DNA of 34,751 nt from Chloroflexota bacterium. GTDB lineage: Bacteria; Chloroflexota; Anaerolineae; Aggregatilineales; J027. The stretch spans positions 1 to 34,751 of the forward strand of contig JAKEEQ010000070.1 in assembly GCA_022616515.1 (NCBI GenBank). Reading direction: 5' to 3'. The notes beneath the pieces were generated by a model, which was not told the DNA's origin, made no database searches, and saw only the letters and a program-made list of their open reading frames with translations. Positions 9,610 to 17,075 of this stretch are shown piece by piece (within the stretch, counting starts at the first letter, position 1; every line of letters starts with the position of its first letter). The position numbers were made by a program, and so were the translations under genes.

Positions 9610-12210
9610 ATGAGTTTGGAAACCACTATACGCCCTGTCAAAATCGCGGAAGAAATGCGCGATTCTTATCTTGATTACGCGATGAGCGTAATTGTCTCGC
9701 GTGCGCTGCCCGATGTACGAGATGGTCTGAAGCCTGTACATCGACGTATCCTGTACGCTCTACACGAAATGGGCGTTCGCTCTAACACTCCCTATCGTAA
9801 AAGTGCCCGTATTGTTGGTGAGGTGTTGGGTAAATACCATCCGCACGGTGATAGCGCCGTGTATGATGCGATGGCCCGCATGACGCAGGATTTTTCCATG
9901 CGCTACCAACTGATCGACGGGCAGGGTAACTTTGGGTCGATTGATGGCGATCCTCCCGCAGCTATGCGCTATACCGAAGCTCGGATGGCCCGCATTGCCG
10001 AAGAACTGCTGGCAGATATTAACGCCGACACCATTGACTTTTCCCCAAATTTTGATGGTTCACTCGAAGAACCAATTGTCATGCCAGCCCGTATCCCCAA
10101 TTTGCTGCTTAACGGCAGCAGTGGTATCGCGGTCGGTATGGCAACCAACATCCCGCCCCACAACCTGCGTGAATTGGCAGCGGCGATTGATTATCTGCTG
10201 GATTTGATGATTGCCTTTGAGGGCACCGATGCCAAGTTGGATGACGCGGTTGTTGACGTTACTGTTGATAACCTGATGCAGTTCGTCAAAGGCCCGGATT
10301 TCCCAACAGGTGCTTTAATTGGCGGCGATGAACTCACCGAGGTCTACGCTACGGGCAAGGGCCGCATTATTTGCCGTGCCCGTATCCATGTTGAGGAAAT
10401 GGACAACGACCGCTTCCGCCTTGTCGTCACCGAAATTCCCTATCAGTTGAACAAAACGTCCATTCTGGAAAAAATCGCCCAGCTTGCCAATGAAGGTCGG
10501 ATGGAAGGCATCGCCACCCTGCGCGATGAATCTGACCGCGACGGTATGCGGGTGGTCATTGAACTGCGGCGCGGTGCGCAGCCTCTGACCATCATGAATC
10601 GTTTGTACAAATATACCCAGTTGCAGAGCACTTTTGGCGTGCAGATGCTAGCGTTGGTCAATCAAGAACCGCGCCTGCTGAGCCTCAAGAAAATGCTCGT
10701 GCACTGGATTTATCATCGCTATGAGGTCGTTCAGCGCCGCACCGAATACGAACTGCGCAACGCCAGAGCACGTGCCCATATCCTTGAAGGCTTGCTCAAG
10801 GCACTCGCCGATATTGACGAAATTATCCACACCATTCGCTTTGCCGACAGCGCCGACGATGCCCGTACCGCCTTGATGGAAAACTTTGATCTGTCACAGG
10901 AACAGGCCCAGGCCATCCTCGACCTGCAACTACGCCGTCTGGCCGCGCTGGAACAGCAGAAAATCCAGAAAGAATATGATGAACTTGTCGAATTGATTGG
11001 ACAGTTAGAAGCCCTGCTGGCCGATCCGCGCAAAATCCTGACCCATATCCGCGATGACCTGCGCGAAATGGCGGAAAAATACGGTGATGATCGCAAATCC
11101 GAATATGACCCCGGCATCTCTGTGAGCTTTGACGAATCGCAGTTGGTCCGTGATGAAGAGGTGCTTATCAGCCTCACCAAGCGTGGCTACATTAAACGCA
11201 CCCCGTCCAACATTTATCGCCAGCAGCGGCGCGGTGGTCGTGGGGCGCTGGGCATGGGTACCCGTGATGAAGATGTGGTCGAACATCTTTTCCGTGCCGG
11301 AACACTCGATCATCTGCTGTTCTTCACCAATTATGGTCGTGTTTTCAGTTTACGTACCTACGAACTGCCAGAATATGACAAGGCTGGACGTGGCCTCCTG
11401 ATTGAAGGCACATTGCCCGTTGACCTTGGTGAAAAAGTGACAGCGGCTGTGGCCGTCCCCAGTTTCGATGACATGGATGGCTTTTTCACCATGTGTACCA
11501 CCTACGGGCGCATCAAGCGCGTTGAGGTTAAGGCGTTCTCCAATGTCCGCTCGACGGGCATTATCGCCATGAATCTGGACGATGATGACAAGCTAAGCTG
11601 GGTGCGCCATACCAGCGGTCTCGATCATGTTATGATTGTCACCGAGATGGGACAGTCGATTCGCTTCCGTGAAACCGATGTGCGCGTCATGGGCCGGACC
11701 GCCGGTGGTGTCAACGCCATTCGCCTTGCCGATGGCGATAAGATCGCTTCGATGGACATCATCCGCGAAGAGGATGCTAATGCGGAACTGCTGATTGTTA
11801 CCGAACGTGGTTATGGCAAGCGCACTCCCGTTGAAGAATTCAGAATTCAGGGACGTTATGGCTCCGGTATTCGTGCCATCAGCCGCGACCTGAGCAAGAC
11901 CGGCCTCATTCTGGGATCGCGTGTCTTAAATCCAGAGGAAGACCCGGACTTGACCGTTATTACCCGGCATGGCGTGGCCTTGCGCACCCCCGTTGATAGC
12001 ATCAGCATCTACGGGCGACAGGCGCGCGGCGTAAAAGTCATCCATCTTGATAAGGGCGATACAGTAGTAAGTATTGCGCTGGTCGTGGGCAAAACCGACA
12101 CGTCAGATGAACGTGATGATGTCGAAGATTTTGCCGCGACCAATGGAGCCAACCTTGATTTCGCTTCTGCTGAAATCCCTGATGAACCCGACATTGATGA
12201 AGCCGTTTAG
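9610..12210 (+). CDS. gyrA: DNA gyrase subunit A
   Basis: 866 aa, normal family length. GyrA with GyrB forms the A2B2 enzyme that introduces negative supercoils using ATP. The N-terminal breakage-reunion domain is complete: [21 protein letters not shown] at about 19-39, the quinolone-determining region [12 protein letters not shown] with S82 and D86 (the drug-sensitive residues), and the catalytic tyrosine Y121 in AMRYTEARM. The coiled-coil tower lies around residues 360-490. The C-terminal pinwheel carries the GyrA box QRRGGRG at 539-545, which distinguishes GyrA from ParC. The acidic tail (DEPDIDEAV) is usual. The start is ATG 9610, nine bases after AGGAAA. No gyrB is adjacent. A terminator-like hairpin in the leader suggests expression control. 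Confidence 0.97.
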   Translation: MSLETTIRPVKIAEEMRDSYLDYAMSVIVSRALPDVRDGLKPVHRRILYALHEMGVRSNTPYRKSARIVGEVLGKYHPHGDSAVYDAMARMTQDFSMRYQLIDGQGNFGSIDGDPPAAMRYTEARMARIAEELLADINADTIDFSPNFDGSLEEPIVMPARIPNLLLNGSSGIAVGMATNIPPHNLRELAAAIDYLLDLMIAFEGTDAKLDDAVVDVTVDNLMQFVKGPDFPTGALIGGDELTEVYATGKGRIICRARIHVEEMDNDRFRLVVTEIPYQLNKTSILEKIAQLANEGRMEGIATLRDESDRDGMRVVIELRRGAQPLTIMNRLYKYTQLQSTFGVQMLALVNQEPRLLSLKKMLVHWIYHRYEVVQRRTEYELRNARARAHILEGLLKALADIDEIIHTIRFADSADDARTALMENFDLSQEQAQAILDLQLRRLAALEQQKIQKEYDELVELIGQLEALLADPRKILTHIRDDLREMAEKYGDDRKSEYDPGISVSFDESQLVRDEEVLISLTKRGYIKRTPSNIYRQQRRGGRGALGMGTRDEDVVEHLFRAGTLDHLLFFTNYGRVFSLRTYELPEYDKAGRGLLIEGTLPVDLGEKVTAAVAVPSFDDMDGFFTMCTTYGRIKRVEVKAFSNVRSTGIIAMNLDDDDKLSWVRHTSGLDHVMIVTEMGQSIRFRETDVRVMGRTAGGVNAIRLADGDKIASMDIIREEDANAELLIVTERGYGKRTPVEEFRIQGRYGSGIRAISRDLSKTGLILGSRVLNPEEDPDLTVITRHGVALRTPVDSISIYGRQARGVKVIHLDKGDTVVSIALVVGKTDTSDERDDVEDFAATNGANLDFASAEIPDEPDIDEAV

Positions 12211-12245
12211 AGATTAGCCCGTAAACTCAAGGTGCTTTAGCTGCT

Positions 12246-12377
12246 CAGGGCAATTGCATATGGATTCAGATGAACTATCATGAGCCATAGAAAACTATTT
12301 TGCCTGATCCCAATAGCGTTTCTAAGGGTCACAAGAGTTCAGGCCATGCACTATTCCTGTCAAATGCAATTGCTCTG
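12246..12377 (+). ncRNA. Candidate folded RNA enclosed by a 14-bp stem
   Basis: CAGGGCAATTGCAT (12246-12259) can pair with ATGCAATTGCTCTG (12364-12377), 14 pairs with one G-U. Inside, GCCTGA (12302-12307) pairs with TCAGGC (12339-12344), with CCC/GGG (12309-12311, 12326-12328) stacking within it. No known RNA family was recognised. It could equally be gyrA 3' UTR structure or part of decayed transposon DNA. Confidence 0.25.
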
Positions 12378-12437
12378 TTTATCCGCTTCAGATGGTTGCA
12401 TTTATCTACCGCGTGTGATATATTCCATGATCTTGAA

Positions 12438-12563
12438 ACAACCTACCGCTGGTGCAGTGGGAAGGTACACGCCTGTGGAGAGTGTGTCAGACGGCGCTGG
12501 CTGTTGTGCCACCCGCAATGCTCGCTGAAGCAGGAAATCCAATGTGTTGACGCTTGGGTAGCT
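12438..12563 (+). pseudogene. tnpB: Remnant of the 3' end of an IS200/IS605-type tnpB
   Basis: In one frame the translation contains ACGECVRRRW (ACGE at 12471-12482) and, about 13 residues on, SLKQEIQC (SLKQE at 12522-12536). From general knowledge of the family, an ACGE..VR segment followed by SLKQE or SVKQE is the usual C-terminal end of TnpB proteins next to the right end of the element. Nothing upstream in this frame shows the TnpB RuvC or zinc-ribbon motifs (such as CxxC pairs or NA.N), so only the tail survives. The right end of the element would lie shortly downstream, perhaps before 12606. Confidence 0.55.
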
Positions 12564-12576
12564 CACAAAACGCAGG

Positions 12577-12604
12577 TTCTCAGTCAGATGGACCCGTGTA
12601 TAAT
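12577..12604 (+). promoter_or_regulatory. Possible sigma-70-type promoter for lepB
   Basis: TTCTCA (12577-12582) and TATAAT (12599-12604) have 16-nt spacing; the -10 is a perfect consensus and the -35 matches four of six. The transcript would start inside the hairpin at 12606-12636, so either the box is fortuitous or that hairpin forms at or near the mRNA 5' end. Confidence 0.35.
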
Positions 12605-12605
12605 G

Positions 12606-12636
12606 TCAGGGTGGCAATCAAGCCACCCTGATTTTT
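12606..12636 (+). terminator. Strong hairpin with T-run upstream of lepB
   Basis: TCAGGGTGGC (12606-12615) and GCCACCCTGA (12622-12631) form a perfect 10-bp stem with a 6-nt loop, followed by TTTTT (12632-12636). It probably ends transcription coming from gyrA or from the gene-poor region, about 400 bases after the gyrA stop. Confidence 0.75.
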
Positions 12637-12707
12637 AGTAAGCATGAGACCATTCAGCCCTTCTTTACGTATAAGCAAGAAGAAGTATTCATTTGAAGGA
12701 GAGATCC

Positions 12708-13418
12708 GTGGAGAATCAACCACGCGAAATACTCGAAGACGTTCCAAACGCACAGACCAATCCGTCAAAACAGTTTGGCAAATCGTTAAACGATGTTCCA
12801 CATCCTAAGATCACAGCGAAAAGCGGCATTTTGAAAGAAGCAATTGAAACCATTCTGCTTGTTATCGCCATCTATGCTGTCGTGAATTTGAGCACAGCAC
12901 GATTCGTGGTGGAAGGGCGTAGTATGGAGCCGAACTTCCATTCTGACGAGTTTATCATCGTTTCACGACTGGCCTATATCATTGGCGAGCCACAGCGCGG
13001 TGATGTCATTGTGTTCCACTATGACGAAGCCACCGGACGGGACTTCATCAAACGCATTATCGGACTGCCGGGCGATCTGGTTGAGATGCAAGATGGACTG
13101 GTTTATATCAACGGTGAGCCGATTGATGAACCCTATGTACAGGAACTGTGCCGCACTGTCACCTGTCGGGAGCGCGAGTGGCAGCTTGGCGAGGATGAGT
13201 ATTTTGTGCTGGGCGACAACCGCAACGCCAGTCAGGACAGTCATGACTTTGGGCCAATTAAACGCGAACAGATTGTCGGTAAAGCCTGGGTGCGCTATTG
13301 GCCGCCGGGTAGCTGGGCCTTGATTGACGATCATCATGACTACGAACCACCGGAGAACTTGCCGGAACCAACGATAACGCCCACCGACTTGCCCGGAGAC
13401 ATTCCCGGTAACATCTAG
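12708..13418 (+). CDS. lepB: Signal peptidase I
   Basis: 236 aa from GTG 12708, which follows AAGGAGAG (12696-12703) at normal spacing; an upstream in-frame TTG at 12693 would put the RBS inside the gene and is unlikely. The enzyme is a membrane serine protease that removes signal peptides from secreted proteins such as those encoded in this window. A cytoplasmic tail precedes one membrane segment (about residues 45-62). The catalytic Ser is S72 in GRSMEP and the Lys base is K115 in FIKRIIGLPGD. The conserved GDNRNASQDSHDFG box near the C-terminus is intact. The last 20 residues are Pro-rich (PEPTITPTDLPGDIPG), which is not part of the core fold. A terminator follows directly. Confidence 0.95.
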   Translation: MENQPREILEDVPNAQTNPSKQFGKSLNDVPHPKITAKSGILKEAIETILLVIAIYAVVNLSTARFVVEGRSMEPNFHSDEFIIVSRLAYIIGEPQRGDVIVFHYDEATGRDFIKRIIGLPGDLVEMQDGLVYINGEPIDEPYVQELCRTVTCREREWQLGEDEYFVLGDNRNASQDSHDFGPIKREQIVGKAWVRYWPPGSWALIDDHHDYEPPENLPEPTITPTDLPGDIPGNI

Positions 13419-13425
13419 GTCAATT

Positions 13426-13454
13426 CAAGGCTGGCTTTCGTCAGCCTTTTTTAT
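13426..13454 (+). terminator. Intrinsic terminator of lepB
   Basis: AAGGCTG (13427-13433) pairs with CAGCCTT (13442-13448) around an 8-nt loop, followed by a six-T run. It starts 9 bases after the lepB stop. Confidence 0.85.
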
Positions 13455-13550
13455 TTCAGGAATATATATGAAATTTGTAAATCTACCCCTCTCCTGCCCT
13501 GAGTAACCCCATTACTATGATATGATTGAACTACATAGAAAGGGCAGTCA

Positions 13551-13739
13551 ATGTCTAGTCTTCGAAACAATGTCAAGCTTGCCAGATCAGACCCAAAACC
13601 ACAGGCATTTGAAACGTCTGACATTCGCCCCACCTTTAAACAGGCCCAATTGCTATTAGAGATACTTAGCGGGCAGCGCACCAGAGAAAATGCGCGGCTG
13701 CCTGACAAATTTCCGGTCATTTCGTTCTGGAGAAGGTAG
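13551..13739 (+). CDS. Small hypothetical protein, 62 aa
   Basis: Not recognised. The ATG follows AGAAAGGGC at about 8 nt spacing, and the stop codon TAG (13737-13739) directly abuts the ATG of the next gene, whose RBS (GGAGAAGG) lies inside the end of this ORF. That arrangement suggests translational coupling and is the main reason to believe it. The protein is basic and soluble, with a short helix-like stretch FKQAQLLLEILSG. No motif suggests a function. It may instead be a leader ORF for the downstream gene. Confidence 0.45.
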   Translation: MSSLRNNVKLARSDPKPQAFETSDIRPTFKQAQLLLEILSGQRTRENARLPDKFPVISFWRR

Positions 13740-14651
13740 ATGTCACGTCTAAAGAAGGCTATCAGCCTTGCCAAATCCGGTCAAGCGGACCGTGCCGCCG
13801 AACTACTGCGCGAACTTGTACAGGAAAATCATGAAGATATTTATGCGTGGCTGTGGCTGGCGGAATGCACCACTGATACCGGCGAAGCCCGTTATGCAGC
13901 AAAACAGGTCCTTTCGCTGCGCCCCACCAACAGCCGGGCGTTACTGATTCTTGAGGAACTTGGCGAAGAGGATGGGACCCGTTTTATTCCGGTCTGGATG
14001 CGCCCCAAACGTAAGCGAGAAGACAACCGAATCTCCCGCATGTCACCCCGCAGCAAGTTATTGTTGTTTGGCGGGATTATCACGGGCATTATTGCGCTTG
14101 GGCTGGGGTTTGCCTATTTGACGGATTTCCCTAACGAGGCCGTTTCTGAAGCGGCGGTTGCCGAAGACATCGCAAGCGTCAAATCAGATGATGCCTCGAT
14201 CACCGAATCTGAAGATTTCAGCGCAACATCTGGCGATGACGACGCTGTGTCTAAAATAGAACCCGTACCAGTGCCTGTGCGTACAGATAATGATGAACTT
14301 GACCCCGAAGCACTAACTATTCAATGGATACAGGATGTGGTAAGCGGCGAAGAGGAAGCCGACATTAGTTTTAGCTGCGACGATGACAGTCGCTCTGGCC
14401 TGCAAAGAACGCTTGAACCGTTCCTTGAACGTCTGGTTGAGTATGGCGTGCGCACTGCGCTACGCACACTTCAACTTGAGGCTGTGTTCGATGTCATTGA
14501 AGTCATTGACGCGGGGGCTGAATATGAGGTCGATGGTCGCCTCATTGTCGATGTTCTCGGTCAACGCATCGAATCACCTGAATTCAGCACCATTATCCGG
14601 TTTGTATCTGAGCAAGGAAAATGGGTTGTGTGTGAAGTAACGGGTAGCTGA
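13740..14651 (+). CDS. TPR-like single-pass membrane protein
   Basis: 303 aa. Residues 1-75 look like tetratricopeptide helices (AISLAKSGQADRAAELLREL, then IYAWLWLAECTTD). A basic stretch (RPKRKRED) precedes one membrane segment at about 106-126 (LLLFGGIITGIIALGLGFAY). A long acidic, Ser-rich linker (about 135-190) leads to a small C-terminal domain (about 195-303) that should be outside the membrane; it has two Cys residues and alternating strands. The TPR part would be cytoplasmic. Function is unknown, probably a scaffold or sensor. It is followed 11 bases later by the site-2 protease gene, so an intramembrane protease and a single-pass membrane protein are co-transcribed; whether one cleaves the other is a guess. 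Confidence 0.8.
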   Translation: MSRLKKAISLAKSGQADRAAELLRELVQENHEDIYAWLWLAECTTDTGEARYAAKQVLSLRPTNSRALLILEELGEEDGTRFIPVWMRPKRKREDNRISRMSPRSKLLLFGGIITGIIALGLGFAYLTDFPNEAVSEAAVAEDIASVKSDDASITESEDFSATSGDDDAVSKIEPVPVPVRTDNDELDPEALTIQWIQDVVSGEEEADISFSCDDDSRSGLQRTLEPFLERLVEYGVRTALRTLQLEAVFDVIEVIDAGAEYEVDGRLIVDVLGQRIESPEFSTIIRFVSEQGKWVVCEVTGS

Positions 14652-14662
14652 GAGGACTGTAT

Positions 14663-15757
14663 ATGTTTGGAATTCGACTTGGGCGTATCGCTGGTATCGA
14701 CATCTCGGTTGATTATACGCTGCTGCTGATCGGCTATTTCATTGTTACCGTAGTAAACGATATGTTGACAACGCGGCTGGGTTCCACCTCACCGGCCACC
14801 AATCTTATGCTGGGTGTTGTCGCAGCTCTCATCTTTTTTGCCTCCATTCTATGGCATGAATTAGCCCATGCGCTGGTCGCCCGACACTACAAAATCCGTG
14901 TGCGCCGTATCCTCTTGTATTTCATGGGCGGCAGTGCCGAAATCGAAGATGAACCATTAACCGCCTCCCAGGAATTTTTTCTCGCAGGTGTCGGGCCATT
15001 AAGCAGCATTATTCTCGGTGCGGTGTTGTGGATGGTTCATCTACCATTTGGGGGTGACACCGCTATTGGCGCAGTCTTGTTGTGGCTGGGCATTATGAAT
15101 CTGATTCTTGCAGGGTTTAACATGATTCCGGCCTTTCCCCTCGACGGCGGACGTGTCGCACGGTCGATTTTCTGGGGCATGACCAATAATCATGTTACCA
15201 GCACTCGAATTGTCAGCATCATCACTCATGGCTTTGCGCTCCTGCTGATATTGTACGCTATGTTCCTCCTGACTTTGGGGCAGGTGGTCATGTTTATAAT
15301 CAACGGGGGATTTGGCATTTTCCTGATTTTCGCCGCCCGCGCCCAATTACAAGAAGCCGGACGCCGCAATGTCCTGCGCGGTGTGCCTATAGGTTCGCTG
15401 GTTCGCGGTGCGGTCCCGGTCAAAGCTGAGTGGTCATTGGCCTATGCCGCCGACATCATTTCGCTCGGCAGTCCGATTAGTGCCTTGCCGGTTATGCGTG
15501 ACGGGCAGATTGTTGGTGTGATCAGTATGGAGATACTGAGGGCCTATCCACGAGTTGGCTGGGGCAGCCTACGTGTGGAACAGGTCATGTACTCAATGGG
15601 ATCCGTCCAGCAGATGCAGGCCAACACCGACATCTACGATGCCATCAAGGGCATGCGTAACAATCGTTTCGTGCTGGTGATGAACGATCAGCGTCCGCTC
15701 GGATTACTATCACAGGGGGATATTTTCGCCTACATCGAACGTCGTCTGGCTTCATAA
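14663..15757 (+). CDS. Site-2 protease family (M50) metallopeptidase with CBS domains
   Basis: 364 aa polytopic membrane protein. The zinc site is complete: HELAH at 65-69 and NMIPAFPLDGG ending in D161-G163, which matches the M50 NxxPxxPxDG motif. Membrane segments surround both. After about residue 230 comes a cytoplasmic pair of CBS-like domains (VPIGSLVRGAVPV and LRVEQVMYSMGSVQQM), a common arrangement in M50 subfamily members where CBS domains probably sense nucleotides or energy state. Such enzymes cleave membrane-spanning regulators. It lies behind the TPR membrane protein, 11 bases away, with AGAGG as its ribosome-binding site. Confidence 0.92.
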   Translation: MFGIRLGRIAGIDISVDYTLLLIGYFIVTVVNDMLTTRLGSTSPATNLMLGVVAALIFFASILWHELAHALVARHYKIRVRRILLYFMGGSAEIEDEPLTASQEFFLAGVGPLSSIILGAVLWMVHLPFGGDTAIGAVLLWLGIMNLILAGFNMIPAFPLDGGRVARSIFWGMTNNHVTSTRIVSIITHGFALLLILYAMFLLTLGQVVMFIINGGFGIFLIFAARAQLQEAGRRNVLRGVPIGSLVRGAVPVKAEWSLAYAADIISLGSPISALPVMRDGQIVGVISMEILRAYPRVGWGSLRVEQVMYSMGSVQQMQANTDIYDAIKGMRNNRFVLVMNDQRPLGLLSQGDIFAYIERRLAS

Positions 15758-15943
15758 AGCCATTGCACCCGATACAAAACCAAAATCCTTCCGATGCAGT
15801 TGGGTGTGTTTTTGCGGCGGACGCCATGTATGGCGTCCCTACGGGAATCGTGAATGATCGTAGGGACAGCATACATGCTGTCCGTCAAACCTACATCGTT
15901 CCGTTCGCCTGTCCCGCCAACGTCACATTAGGATGAGGAGTCT
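15758..15943. other. Intergenic region with a paired palindrome
   Basis: 186 bp between the site-2 protease and the phosphatase gene. It is mostly occupied by the palindrome pair at 15819-15883. GGATGAGGAG just before 15944 is the ribosome-binding site of the phosphatase gene. No T-rich terminator was seen. Confidence 0.7.
15819..15883. repeat. GTAGGGAC-type palindromic repeat pair
   Basis: The first palindrome is GGACGCCA-TGTA-TGGCGTCC (15819-15838), followed by CTAC. The second, GGACAGCAT-AC-ATGCTGTCC (15864-15883), is preceded by GTAG. Between them, GTCCCTACG (15835-15843) and CGTAGGGAC (15859-15867) are perfect inverted arms around a 15-nt spacer, so the two units face each other. Related copies are at 24808-24872 and 25925-25949. 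Confidence 0.85.
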
Positions 15944-16963
15944 ATGCTCGAAGTCGTTTGTCAGGGCGCACCCGACCTCAATCGCGCCAATGAAGATTCC
16001 TTTATTGCCTACGAGCAGAATGATCGCCAACCACGCTACGTTCTGGCGGCTATTGACGGGGCTACCTCGGTTGCCTTTTATGAGCCGCTCGTCGACTATT
16101 TGCGCCGCGAACGCAACGGCATTACCCCCGCCGCACTGGCCGCTTCCGTCACCCGCGATGCCATTCTCACCTATCTTGGCACATTTCCCAAACAAGAGGA
16201 AATCAATCCCCGCAATCTACTCCTCCACGCCAACAATCGCCTGCGCGATCTTCTGGATGATGTAGCGGTCGGCATTTTTGACGCGGAGTACATCCTGCAC
16301 CACTTTCCCCACTACAACGACATCCTCTACGATCACCGCAAAATTCGATTGTTCCTACCCGCTGCCGCTGCCACGCTGGTCGTGATTGACACCAGTGTGC
16401 AAACGCTCTATTACGGCCAACTCGGTGATACAACGCTGGCCCTGTGTTATGCAGATGGCTCCGTAGAAATACCCGGTCGTGAAGCCACCCGCAGCTACGA
16501 CTCAGCATTATTTGCCGCCGTTCAGCAGGTGAGCGCACGCGGCATGACAGTGATTGACGTGATTCAAAGCCCACTGATTCAAAGTCTCAACCACAACCAT
16601 CGCATTTTTCACAACTTTGTCGATGATAACGGCCACACCGTTCCCGAACGCGGTGTCGGCGTCATCAACGGCCTGCCCGAACTTGAGGATTACATCAAGA
16701 CTGGAGTTGTTTCCTTGCAGCATGTTGAAGCTGTCATGCTCATGAGCGACGGTTTTGAGTGGCCCGGCAACCCAACGGACCCCAAAGACAATCTTCAAGA
16801 ACGGGTGCAGCGTATGTGGCAGTACATTCGGCAGCATGGCGTACACCGCTATCTAAAATTCTTGCGTGCCGAGGAACGCGCCGACCCCGACCGCGAAAAA
16901 TATCCTCGCTTCAAGCTGCATGATGACGCAACAGGCATGGTTTTATACCTGCACAATGACTGA
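15944..16963 (+). CDS. PP2C-family serine/threonine protein phosphatase
   Basis: 339 aa, start ATG 15944 behind GATGAGGAG. The PP2C metal-binding motifs appear in order: NEDSF (16-20), AIDGAT with D38-G39, a GQLGDTTLAL strand in the middle, LMSDGFEWP with D269-G270, and HDDATGMVL with D327-D328 near the end. These Asp residues bind Mn/Mg ions that activate water for dephosphorylation of phosphoproteins. There is no membrane segment or fused sensor, so it is probably soluble. No Ser/Thr kinase gene is adjacent, and its partner is unknown. Two inserts (about 100-140 and 190-230) make it longer than a minimal PP2C domain of about 240 residues. Confidence 0.85.
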   Translation: MLEVVCQGAPDLNRANEDSFIAYEQNDRQPRYVLAAIDGATSVAFYEPLVDYLRRERNGITPAALAASVTRDAILTYLGTFPKQEEINPRNLLLHANNRLRDLLDDVAVGIFDAEYILHHFPHYNDILYDHRKIRLFLPAAAATLVVIDTSVQTLYYGQLGDTTLALCYADGSVEIPGREATRSYDSALFAAVQQVSARGMTVIDVIQSPLIQSLNHNHRIFHNFVDDNGHTVPERGVGVINGLPELEDYIKTGVVSLQHVEAVMLMSDGFEWPGNPTDPKDNLQERVQRMWQYIRQHGVHRYLKFLRAEERADPDREKYPRFKLHDDATGMVLYLHND

Positions 16964-17075
16964 CTGAGAATGTCAATCCCTCACCAAGAAAACATGACAT
17001 CCAACAATGGCTGAAATCAGGTATTCGAGTCAAAATGGGTGTGTAAACAGAATAATTCAGGGAGAATACCCCCAC

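Larger units (their letters stand above)
12211..12707. other. Gene-poor region between gyrA and lepB
   Basis: About 500 bp without an intact gene. It contains, in order, a long inverted repeat (12246-12377), remains of a tnpB 3' end (about 12438-12563), a TATAAT box at 12599-12604, a 10-bp terminator hairpin (12606-12636) and the lepB ribosome-binding site. Two overlapping ORFs of 82 and 112 codons are open here but have no clear RBS and do not look like whole proteins. Confidence 0.6.

Noticed and set aside
12440-12560. Cobalamin-riboswitch-like words (GGGAAGGT and AGCAGGAAATCC)
   Set aside because: The core elements of that riboswitch are absent and in the wrong order; the second word is explained by the SLKQE codons of the tnpB remnant.
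12300-12638. 112-codon ORF as an intact gene
   Set aside because: Only its last third resembles anything (TnpB tail); there is no RBS and it runs into the terminator hairpin.
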